Shown here: in pieces, positions 26,153 to 32,465 of the stretch
Numbering within the stretch: position 1 is the stretch's first letter
How the letters are laid out: each line of letters starts with the position of its first letter
Origin: Collinsella aerofaciens
Lineage (GTDB): Bacteria > Actinomycetota > Coriobacteriia > Coriobacteriales > Coriobacteriaceae
NCBI RefSeq assembly: GCF_901212495.1
Contig: NZ_CAAKNY010000020.1
Span: 929-33,393 of the forward strand
Length of the DNA stretch: 32,465 nucleotides
Direction of reading: 5' to 3'
The notes under the pieces: generated by a model
The model's database searches: none
Told to the model about the DNA's origin: nothing
Seen by the model: only the letters and a program-made list of their open reading frames with translations
Translations under genes and position numbers: made by a program

Positions 26153-27364
26153 TTGAAACTTCTTAAATTAAGAATTGATGGGGTCACGCTGTTTAAGGAC
26201 AAGCGTTTGGAGCTTGATTTTATTGCCGCTGATCGCGTTTTGAGCGATGAAGAAGGTAATTTCGCCGATGTGTTCCCGCTGCCGGTGGGATCCTCGCTCT
26301 ATTCTCAGAATGTAATGGGCGTTGTTGGCGTAAACGCATCCGGTAAGACAACGACTCTCAACCTTGTGCGCTTTGTGCTTGGCTATATGTCTGGCAGCTT
26401 TGTTATGCGACGCTTTGCAACTGGTTCCGATGTTCTCGGAAACTTGGAGCGCCAGGTCAATGTGACCTGTGTATTTTATGAAAAAGGTTCGGTATATCTT
26501 ATTGAATCTCAACTTCATAAAGCGGATGGCGAAGCCGCAGATGATACTTCTTTTGCGGGATCGCTTACATTTGAGAACGAATGGCTTTGGAGATGTCCCA
26601 CATCGCGCGTCTCTAGAAAGGTCGTTTTGAATATCGAGCATCTGAAGGATGTTTCTGAGCCTATTCTGGTTCGTGAGGGGCCTGATGATGGTGACCTTGT
26701 TCTTAACGATGCCCAACGAACTTTCCTGGATGACAACATGTCAATCGTGTCTGTCATCACGGGTAAAAAGATGGTCTCGGTGGAGTCCCCCGAGCGCACG
26801 CTGCCTTTGACGAGCTTGCCAACCCCTGTTGTTCAGGCTTTTGATCCGAGTGTTGAATATCTTGTCTGGAACAAGGAAAACCAAGTGTTCCATCTTAAGT
26901 TTAAGGGTGAGCGAGCGGAGCGAGTGATGAATGTCGCGATCGCGACTTCTGTTCTGTCAAATGGAACGATCTTGGGCGCTGAGCTGGTCAATCAAGCGAT
27001 AACCGCTCTCAGAAATGGGGGCTATCTGATTGTGGACGAGATTGAAACGGGTCTTAATAGATCACTTGTTGGCACAGTGATTGAGCTTTTTGCTTCTCCC
27101 GTTACGAACCCCCATGGGGCAACTTTGCTCTTTTCGACTCATTACTCGGAGCTCCTTGATGTGCTGAGACGTAAAGACAATGTCTTTGTTCTTGTGCGCG
27201 ACGATTCGTTTAAGACAGAGCTCATCAAGTATTCCGAGCGTATCAATCGGATTGAGAACAAAAAGAGCGATGTGATTATCAACAATGTAATCAAGGGATC
27301 TATGCCTAAGTACCCCGACGTTCAAGCGATGCGCGAGTATGTTTGCGAGCACATCAATGGGTGA
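26153..27364 (+). CDS. AAA family ATPase, second ATPase/nuclease-like pair
   Basis: A 403-residue ABC-type ATPase. Walker A is G59-V-N-A-S-G-K65-T. Walker B is YLIVD295-E296-IETGL. The switch histidine is in FSTH330YSE. It is not a duplicate of the ATPase at 5,469; the two share only the motifs. The TTG at 26153 follows GAGGAGG with good spacing. Its stop overlaps the start of the next gene (ATG 27357 inside codons before TGA 27,362-27,364). The pair is likely a sensor plus effector defence unit, by analogy with OLD/PARIS-type pairs. Confidence 0.85.
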   Translation: MKLLKLRIDGVTLFKDKRLELDFIAADRVLSDEEGNFADVFPLPVGSSLYSQNVMGVVGVNASGKTTTLNLVRFVLGYMSGSFVMRRFATGSDVLGNLERQVNVTCVFYEKGSVYLIESQLHKADGEAADDTSFAGSLTFENEWLWRCPTSRVSRKVVLNIEHLKDVSEPILVREGPDDGDLVLNDAQRTFLDDNMSIVSVITGKKMVSVESPERTLPLTSLPTPVVQAFDPSVEYLVWNKENQVFHLKFKGERAERVMNVAIATSVLSNGTILGAELVNQAITALRNGGYLIVDEIETGLNRSLVGTVIELFASPVTNPHGATLLFSTHYSELLDVLRRKDNVFVLVRDDSFKTELIKYSERINRIENKKSDVIINNVIKGSMPKYPDVQAMREYVCEHING

Positions 27365-27941
27365 TCAGGCAAAAGATATTCTATCAAGTCGTTTTGTCTT
27401 GTTTAGCTGTGAAGGAACTGCAGAGGGTGTCGTTATTCAGGTGCTGTATGACAACGATTTGTTGATCGTCCCAAGAGAACGAGTGGTCAAAGATGCCCTC
27501 ATTGTTGATCGTCCTTACACGCGAAAACGCAAGGCTTCCGAAATTGCAAACGACTATTTCTCGATGAACTACGAGACTGCTGGGGCTGAAGGACTTGCGG
27601 TCGCACGGATTGTGGACAGCAGCGCTCCCAAGTTTGAGTTTCCAAAGCGCAGGCAGAACGGCACTAAAGTGCTGAGTTTTGTTACGCGGCCTGAGGTCGA
27701 GATGCTTGTGATTCACGCCGAGGGTGCCTATCGGGATTGGGAGAACGCGACCAGAAGGGATAGACAACTTAAGCCTAATGAATTCTGCAAGCAGCGTCTT
27801 GGACTAGGCAAAATTAAAGAGAAGGACTTTCTTGAGGAATATTGGGGCAACGGCGCAAGACTTATAAAAGCAATTAAAGCTCATGCCGAGACAAGCAAGC
27901 GGAAGAATGGAGAGCTTCTGCTGGTCGACTTGTTGAAATAG
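27357..27941 (+). CDS. TOPRIM/RloB-like partner of the second ATPase
   Basis: A 194-residue protein. Motifs in order are C18-E19-G-T-A-E23, R84-I-V-D87-S and T110-R-P-E113-V-E115-M-L-V-I-H120. The order and spacing parallel the RloB at 6,808 (EGTTE at 27-31, D87/D89, SNPKFE119 and H125). A TOPRIM-like nuclease fold is therefore likely, though overall similarity is low and I cannot give a family name. An in-frame ATG at 27,339 is an alternative start. The ATG at 27357 overlaps the ATPase stop, as in coupled pairs. No clear terminator follows. Confidence 0.72.
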   Translation: MGDQAKDILSSRFVLFSCEGTAEGVVIQVLYDNDLLIVPRERVVKDALIVDRPYTRKRKASEIANDYFSMNYETAGAEGLAVARIVDSSAPKFEFPKRRQNGTKVLSFVTRPEVEMLVIHAEGAYRDWENATRRDRQLKPNEFCKQRLGLGKIKEKDFLEEYWGNGARLIKAIKAHAETSKRKNGELLLVDLLK

Positions 27942-28105
27942 CAGATGAGTAATTGCCAGATCGAGTGCAAAGGCTAGAACACAGTGTGCTCGACATGTTT
28001 AGAATTTGCCGCATACTTCCGGTTTTTTGCCTCTGTGGCAGGCCGTGTCCACTTATATCCTCCGCTAGATAATGGACAGAACAGCTAGTTCCGTCTCCAT
28101 ACTAA
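27942..28105. other. Island/core boundary gap
   Basis: No gene is seen between the last island gene and the glf terminator. Base composition becomes clearly GC-rich from about 28,100. No tRNA, integrase or direct-repeat attachment site is visible here. Confidence 0.4.
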
Positions 28106-28141
28106 AACGCCGGCAAAGGCGAAATTGCTCCTGCCGGCGTT
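28106..28141 (-). terminator. Rho-independent terminator after glf
   Basis: AACGCCGGCA (28106-28115) pairs exactly with TGCCGGCGTT (28132-28141). Read on the minus strand, the stem ends in TTTT. It lies about 50 bases beyond the glf stop codon. Confidence 0.75.
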
Positions 28142-28193
28142 AGCGTGCCTGCTTGTGCTGTTTTCGGCTCGCGCAGAGGCCCGTTTTGGACCT

Positions 28194-29318
28194 TTACGCC
28201 TCAGTGGGCTCCACGCCCAGCTCGTTGCGGACGAGCTCGAAGGCCGCGGCGATGGCCTTGTCCATGTCGTAGTACTTGTAGCCGCCCAGGCGACCGGCGA
28301 AGACCACGTCGCCCTCCTGCGCCGCCAGCTCCTCGTACTGCTTGTAGAGGGCCTCGTTCTTGGCGTCGTTGATGGGGTAGTAGGGCTCGTCGCCGGGCTT
28401 CCAGTCGGCCGGGTACTCGCGCGTGATGACGGTCTTGTCCTGCGTGCCGAACTCGAAGTGCTTGTGCTCGATGACGCGCGTGTAGGGGACCTCGCGCTCG
28501 GTGTAGTTGACCACGGCCACGCCCTGGTGGTCGGCCTCGTCGAGCGTCTCGGTCTCGAAGCGCAGGCTGCGGTACTCGAGCGTGCCCAGCTTGAAGTCGT
28601 AGAACGCGTCGATGGGGCCGCAGTAGACCGTCTTGGCGGCGATATCGGGCTCGGCGGCGGCCAGTTCCTTGTACTCCACGCCGCAACGCACCTCGACGCC
28701 CTCGAGCATGTTGGCGACCATCTTGGTGTAGCCGCCCATGGGGATGCCCTGGTAGCGGTCGTTGAAGTAGTTGTTATCGTAGGTGAAGCGGCAGGGAAGG
28801 CGCTTGATGATGCTCGCGGGCAGGTCGCGGCAGTCGCGGCCCCACTGCTTCTCGGTGTAGCCCTTCACGAGTGTCTCGAAGATGTCGCGGCCGACGAGGG
28901 ACAGCGCCTGCTCCTCGAGGTTGGCCGGCTCGCCGATGTTCTCGGCGGCCACCTGCTCGGCGATTTTTGCCTTGGCGTCCGCCGGCGTGACGACGCCGGG
29001 CCACATCTTGGCGAAGGTGTTCATGTTGAAGGGCATGTTGTACATGTTGCCGTGGAAGTTGGCGACCGGCGAGTTGACGTAGTTGTTGAACTCGGCGAAG
29101 CGGTTGACGTAGTCCCAGACGTCCTTCATGGAGGTGTGGAAGATGTGCGCGCCGTAGCGGTGGACCTGGATGCCCTCGACGTCCTCGGTGTAGATGTTGC
29201 CGGCGATGTGGTCGCGGCGGTCGATGACCAGGACCGACTTGCCGGCGCGCTTGGCGGCGTTGGCGAAGACGGCGCCCGAAAGGCCGGCACCGACGACGAG
29301 GTAATCGTACTGGGACAT
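28194..29318 (-). CDS. glf: UDP-galactopyranose mutase
   Basis: A 374-residue flavoenzyme that converts UDP-galactopyranose to UDP-galactofuranose for cell-surface glycans. The N-terminal FAD-binding motif is VVGAGLSGAVFA (residues about 8-19), followed by IDRRDHIAGN. YGAHIFHT, YTEKQWGRD and GYTKM are all family-conserved and line the active site. The length is typical. ATG 29318 is preferred over an upstream frame opening because AAGGAG lies upstream and MSQYDYLVVGAG is the normal start. It is the last gene of the minus-strand group, with aroQ 78 bases upstream and a hairpin between them. Confidence 0.97.
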   Translation of the reverse strand: MSQYDYLVVGAGLSGAVFANAAKRAGKSVLVIDRRDHIAGNIYTEDVEGIQVHRYGAHIFHTSMKDVWDYVNRFAEFNNYVNSPVANFHGNMYNMPFNMNTFAKMWPGVVTPADAKAKIAEQVAAENIGEPANLEEQALSLVGRDIFETLVKGYTEKQWGRDCRDLPASIIKRLPCRFTYDNNYFNDRYQGIPMGGYTKMVANMLEGVEVRCGVEYKELAAAEPDIAAKTVYCGPIDAFYDFKLGTLEYRSLRFETETLDEADHQGVAVVNYTEREVPYTRVIEHKHFEFGTQDKTVITREYPADWKPGDEPYYPINDAKNEALYKQYEELAAQEGDVVFAGRLGGYKYYDMDKAIAAAFELVRNELGVEPTEA

Positions 29319-29360
29319 GGATATGCTCCTTTGTATGTCAATCGAACAGTTACTTAAGTT

Positions 29361-29393
29361 TTGGGACAAACAAACCTGATTATTTTGTCCCAA
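29361..29393 (-). terminator. Hairpin between aroQ and glf
   Basis: TTGGGACAAA (29361-29370) pairs exactly with TTTGTCCCAA (29384-29393), just after the aroQ stop. It could terminate aroQ, although the T run is short on the minus strand. The TTGGGAC core recurs in the inverted repeat at 32,360-32,465 and at 3,110, so it may belong to a small repeat family. Confidence 0.5.
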
Positions 29394-29396
29394 GGA

Positions 29397-29834
29397 TTAG
29401 TGTAGCAGATGCCCTTTCAGCAGCTCCAACGCATGGGCGTAGCCCTGGAGGCCTTCACCGGTGATGGTGGCAAAGCAGGCCAGGCGGGCGTAGCTTACCT
29501 GGCGGAAGTCCTCGCGCGTTTCCACGGCGCTGATGTGGACCTCGACGGCGGGGATGGCAACGGCCTTGAGGGCGTCCAGGATCGCCACGCTGGTGTGCGT
29601 GTAGGCTGCCGGGTTGATGACGATGCCGTCGACCTTGCCGTATGCCTCCTGGATCTTGTCGACGATGCTGCCCTCGTGGTTGGACTGGAAGACCTCGACC
29701 TCGTCGAAGCCCTGTGCGGCGCCGGCCTCCTTGCAGATCTGGACCAAGCGGTCGTAGTTGTCGCTGCCGTAGATGCCCGGCTCGCGAATGCCGAGCATAT
29801 TGAGGTTAGGGCCGTTGATGACGAGAGCTTTCAT
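29397..29834 (-). CDS. aroQ: 3-dehydroquinate dehydratase, type II
   Basis: A 145-residue enzyme of the shikimate pathway that converts 3-dehydroquinate to 3-dehydroshikimate. NGPNLNMLGIREPGIY22G carries the catalytic tyrosine. INPAAYTHTSVAILDAL and VEVHIS carry the substrate-binding Asn and the catalytic His region. Type II forms are dodecamers of this size. ATG 29834 has AAGGAAG upstream. It is separated from the fused aroE-aroK gene by about 100 bases that contain a weak hairpin, so it may be read partly from its own promoter, though none is clear. Confidence 0.97.
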   Translation of the reverse strand: MKALVINGPNLNMLGIREPGIYGSDNYDRLVQICKEAGAAQGFDEVEVFQSNHEGSIVDKIQEAYGKVDGIVINPAAYTHTSVAILDALKAVAIPAVEVHISAVETREDFRQVSYARLACFATITGEGLQGYAHALELLKGHLLH

Positions 29835-29896
29835 GGTTGCTTCCTTTGCGGTTGGTTAGCGTAGCCGGTCTTTTGGTCTTCGACGTTTGCCCAGAT

Positions 29897-29937
29897 AAAA
29901 CCTGCCAAAATAAACCTGTCCCTTTTTAGTAGGTTTT
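29897..29937 (-). terminator. Weak hairpin after aroE-aroK
   Basis: AAAACCT (29897-29903) pairs with AGGTTTT (29931-29937), with a 27-base loop; on the minus strand it begins at the stop codon and ends in TTTTAT. The stem is only seven pairs, so readthrough into aroQ is likely. The loop contains GGGACAGG and TTTATTTTGG, resembling the neighbouring repeat motifs. Confidence 0.3.
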
Positions 29938-31174
29938 AGAGGGTGTCGAGGAGGGCTCGGGCGGTGTTGGCTGCGCAGTCGCGCGAGTCGATGATGTAGT
30001 CGGCCCAGGCGCGGTAGCGTGGCATGCGCTGCTCGGCCAGCTTGTCGATACCGTCGCGGGCGGTGATGGGGCGACCCTTGTGGGCGAGCTCATCGAGCTT
30101 ACGGTTGAGCATCACAATCTGACTGTTCTGGTGCAGCAGCGGGTAGTTCTCGTCGCGCGTGACCACGCCGCCGCCGGTGGAAAGCACAAGGCCGCTGCGC
30201 TTGGAGATGTCGGCCAGGGCCGCCGTCTCCTGCTCGCGGAAGGCCGGCTCGCCGCGCTCGACGATAAAGTCGGCACAGGGCATGCCAAGGCGCTCCTCGA
30301 GGGCGCGGTCCAGGTCGATATGCTCGCGGCCGGTAAGAAGGGCGATCTGCTCGCCCACGCGGGTTTTGCCCGAGCCCGGCATGCCGATCAGCGCGATGTT
30401 CTGCTCATGGCGGGACAGGCGCTCCGTTACGCCCCGGATGCGCTCGCGCGGGGTGACTTGGCCGGTATAGCGCTCGACGGCCTGTGCCGCCTGGGCCACA
30501 AGCATGAGCAGGCCGCCGATGCAGGGGATGCCGCGACGCTCGGCCTCGAGCATGAGCCCCGTGCGGGCGGGGTTGTAGACGATATCGATGACGCCCTCGA
30601 GCGCGTTGAGGCCCTCGAGCGTGCAAGGCGCGTCGGGGCAGAGGGGGAACATGCCGGCGGGCGTGCAGTTGACGAGCAGTGCGGCGTCGGACTGCTGTGC
30701 GATGTTGTCGTAGTTGACTTCACTCGTGCGTCCCACGGGTACGACGTTCGCGCCCAGGTCGCCCAGCACCATGCTGGCCGTGGTGCCGGCGCCTCCGGTG
30801 GCTCCGAGCACGAGGACCTTCTTGCCGGCAATCTCCACACCCAGCTCCTCGACCAGGCACTGGAATCCGAAGTAGTCGGTGTTGTCGCCGCGCAGACGGC
30901 CATCGGGCAGACGCGTGATCGTGTTGACGTTGCCCATGCGTTCGGCGAGCGGGCTCAGCTCGTCTAGGTAGTCCATGACGGCGCGCTTGTAGGGAATGGT
31001 CACGTTGGTGCCCTCCCATTCATCGCCGGTCATAAAGGCCGCGAGGTCTTCGGGCTCGCGCTCAAAACGCACGTACTCAAGCCCCGCGAGCTCCTTGTAG
31101 ATGGTCGGGGTGTAGCTGTGGCCCAGCACGCGGCCCAGCACGCCGTAGGGGCGGGTTGTGGCGACGTCGGTCAT
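29936..31174 (-). CDS. aroE-aroK: Shikimate dehydrogenase-shikimate kinase fusion
   Basis: A 412-residue bifunctional protein for two steps of the shikimate pathway. Residues 1 to about 245 are AroE: GHSYTP binds shikimate, K63 (NVTIPYK) and D100 (GDNTD) are the catalytic pair, and GATGGAG (124-130) is the NADP loop. Residues about 258-412 are AroK: G264-M-P-G-S-G-K270-T is the P-loop, DLD289 binds shikimate or Mg, and STGGGVV and GRP follow. Usually these are separate genes, so the single chain is unusual, but both active sites look complete. ATG 31174 directly follows the pheA stop, with GGAGGTG inside the pheA end, so expression is coupled to pheA. Confidence 0.96.
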   Translation of the reverse strand: MTDVATTRPYGVLGRVLGHSYTPTIYKELAGLEYVRFEREPEDLAAFMTGDEWEGTNVTIPYKRAVMDYLDELSPLAERMGNVNTITRLPDGRLRGDNTDYFGFQCLVEELGVEIAGKKVLVLGATGGAGTTASMVLGDLGANVVPVGRTSEVNYDNIAQQSDAALLVNCTPAGMFPLCPDAPCTLEGLNALEGVIDIVYNPARTGLMLEAERRGIPCIGGLLMLVAQAAQAVERYTGQVTPRERIRGVTERLSRHEQNIALIGMPGSGKTRVGEQIALLTGREHIDLDRALEERLGMPCADFIVERGEPAFREQETAALADISKRSGLVLSTGGGVVTRDENYPLLHQNSQIVMLNRKLDELAHKGRPITARDGIDKLAEQRMPRYRAWADYIIDSRDCAANTARALLDTL

Positions 31175-32320
31175 CTAGAGCACCTCCGTGTAGCTGCCAA
31201 AGTAGGTGAAGCTCTCGCACACGTCATCGATGGAATCGAGTAGGTCGTCGAGCGCCTTGCTGTCAAAGGGACAGTCCAGGTCAAAGTAGAACATAAACTC
31301 AAAGTCGCGCCCGGGGATGGGACGGCTCTCGAGCTTGATAAGGTTGATGTTGAGCGCATAGAAGCGCTCGAGCACGCGATAGAGGGCGCCCGGCTCGTTG
31401 GCCGTGGTGATCATGAGCGAGGTGCGGTTGGCGCCAGGGTAGACGCGCGGCTCGCGGCTGATGACGACGAAGCGCGTGTAGTTGTTGTCCGAGTCCTGAA
31501 TGTTGGGCTCCAGCACCTTCAGACCGTAGAGTGCCGCACAACTGCGTGAGGCGATGGCGGCGACGTCGGTGCGCTCGGAGTTGGCGACCATTTCGGCCGA
31601 CATGGCCGTGTTGAGATACTTGGTGGCGTGCAGGCCGTGCGCCTCGATAAAGCCGGCGCATTGCGCGATGGCCTGACCGTGGCTATAGACCTCACGAACA
31701 TCCTGCAGCTTGGTGCCGGGCTTGACGAGCAGGTTGTGGTCGATCTTGAGGCGAAGCGAGCGCACGATGTGGAAGTCGAACTGCGCGAGCAGGTCGTAGA
31801 CCGCGTTGACCGAGCCCGCGGTGGAGTTTTCGATGGGCAGCACGCCAAACTCGCAGAAGCCATCTCGCAAAGCGCGCATGACACCTTCGAAGGTCTCGAA
31901 GAACGCGATATCGGGCACGGCAAAGAGCTTGCACGCTGCGATCTGGCTGTAGGCGCCCTCGACGCCCTGGCAGGCGACGCTGGCAGTCTGGGGGAAGGGC
32001 GTATCGAAGGCCTCGGCCGTGGCATGGGCCTTTTGCGAGACCGTGATGCCCTTGAGCTCGTTGATATAGCGCTGCTGCTCGGCCTTGCTCATGCTCATGA
32101 GGAGTCGGAACAGCGTGATGGTCTGGGCCTCGTAGCGCTCGGGCGCGCGGCTGGCGAGGTTATTGAGCTTGGAGCGCTCGCGGGCGGGGTCGAAGACGGC
32201 CTTGCCCATCTCGATCTTTGACTTGGCGACCTCGGTGGCAATGTCCATGCGCTCGATAAAGCTGTTGAGGAGCGTGGTGTCGATGCCATCGATGGCCTGG
32301 CGGATGTCAGCAAGGTCCAT
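31175..32320 (-). CDS. pheA: Chorismate mutase-prephenate dehydratase (P-protein)
   Basis: A 381-residue enzyme for phenylalanine synthesis. Residues about 1-85 are an AroQ-type chorismate mutase. Residues about 113-290 are prephenate dehydratase, with the catalytic T282-R-F motif (DNNYTRF) and GVLPIENSTAGSV. Residues about 298-375 are an ACT domain with ESRP (331-334), the phenylalanine-binding feedback site. ATG 32320 is chosen over an upstream extension because AAAGGGG lies just ahead and MDLADIRQAIDGID is the normal CM start. It heads the visible minus-strand operon with aroE-aroK. No leader peptide rich in Phe was found upstream. Confidence 0.96.
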   Translation of the reverse strand: MDLADIRQAIDGIDTTLLNSFIERMDIATEVAKSKIEMGKAVFDPARERSKLNNLASRAPERYEAQTITLFRLLMSMSKAEQQRYINELKGITVSQKAHATAEAFDTPFPQTASVACQGVEGAYSQIAACKLFAVPDIAFFETFEGVMRALRDGFCEFGVLPIENSTAGSVNAVYDLLAQFDFHIVRSLRLKIDHNLLVKPGTKLQDVREVYSHGQAIAQCAGFIEAHGLHATKYLNTAMSAEMVANSERTDVAAIASRSCAALYGLKVLEPNIQDSDNNYTRFVVISREPRVYPGANRTSLMITTANEPGALYRVLERFYALNINLIKLESRPIPGRDFEFMFYFDLDCPFDSKALDDLLDSIDDVCESFTYFGSYTEVL

Positions 32321-32359
32321 AGGGACCCCTTTCGTGAATGGTTGCCTGGGGTAGTTAAT

Positions 32360-32465
32360 TTGGGACGGGGCTATTTTAGCTACCCTTTGACTGTCGATGA
32401 ATCGATGGGTGTCAGCGCAAATATCAACTGGCATATGGGGGGTAGCTAAAATAGCCCCGTCCCAA
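32360..32465. repeat. Perfect 26-bp inverted repeat upstream of pheA
   Basis: Bases 32360-32385 and 32440-32465 are exact reverse complements, 26 of 26, with a 54-base loop. Each arm begins or ends with TTGGGACGGGG and contains the near-palindrome CTATTTTAGC. The right arm ends at the window edge, so it could extend further. It may be a REP- or MITE-like repeat, a terminator for a gene to the right, or a pheA regulatory hairpin. Confidence 0.85.

Noticed and set aside
28125..29357. Long plus-strand open frame of about 410 codons opposite glf
   Set aside because: It is a by-product of GC-rich codons of glf; the product is a Val/Leu/Gly/Asp-rich mix without family features, while glf on the minus strand is unmistakable.
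30080..30967. Plus-strand open frame opposite aroE-aroK
   Set aside because: Antisense shadow of a well-recognised gene, with no ribosome site or domain.
31628..32221. Plus-strand open frame opposite pheA
   Set aside because: Antisense shadow; composition is typical of the reverse of GC-rich coding DNA.
1..32465. CRISPR array, tRNA, rRNA
   Set aside because: No regularly spaced direct repeats, no tRNA cloverleaf and no rRNA segment were noticed on either strand; a covariance search would be more sensitive.

Overview
The window looks like part of a chromosome from a Coriobacteriia-type actinobacterium, most likely Collinsella. This is an inference from the GC-rich shikimate and phenylalanine genes at the right end, their pheA / aroE-aroK fusion / aroQ order, the codon style, and the repeated intergenic motif around TTGGGAC. 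No rRNA, tRNA, CRISPR array or intact integrase was found.

Right end (about 28,100-32,465, minus strand) is core metabolism. It holds pheA (chorismate mutase-prephenate dehydratase), a fused shikimate dehydrogenase-shikimate kinase, aroQ (type II dehydroquinate dehydratase) and glf (UDP-galactopyranose mutase). A perfect 26-bp inverted repeat lies at the extreme right edge.

The rest (about 1-28,000) is an AT-richer accessory island with the character of a defence island. From left to right it carries: a hypothetical protein with a possible nuclease-like core; an Abi_2 protein; a degraded DUF2971-like gene; a DUF2188 protein; a second Abi_2 gene behind a structured leader; a truncated secreted transglutaminase-like gene; an AAA ATPase + RloB pair; a dead PHP-domain gene; a partial duplicate of the secreted gene; an intact DUF2971-like gene; a small membrane-anchored protein; a third DUF2971-like remnant; a large protein with an R-x4-H motif; an interrupted HEPN-like gene; an IS256-type remnant; an 887-residue DUF4062 protein; a DUF262 + HEPN pair; another IS256 scar; a Rossmann/methyltransferase-like protein plus a protein with two DUF262 domains; a third Abi_2 gene with an amber stop; an Mrr-like nuclease; an IS256 N-terminal fragment; and a second ATPase + TOPRIM/RloB-like pair.

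Three themes stand out. (1) Six separate loci carry an R-x4/5-H HEPN-like motif, the signature of toxin-type RNases. (2) There are two independent two-gene ATPase/nuclease-like modules whose small partners share the same motif order. (3) The best candidate for an undescribed multi-gene system is 17,165-23,180, where DUF262-HEPN is followed by a Rossmann protein and a tandem double-DUF262 protein. Three decayed IS256 scars and several duplicated or broken genes show that the island has been repeatedly rearranged.
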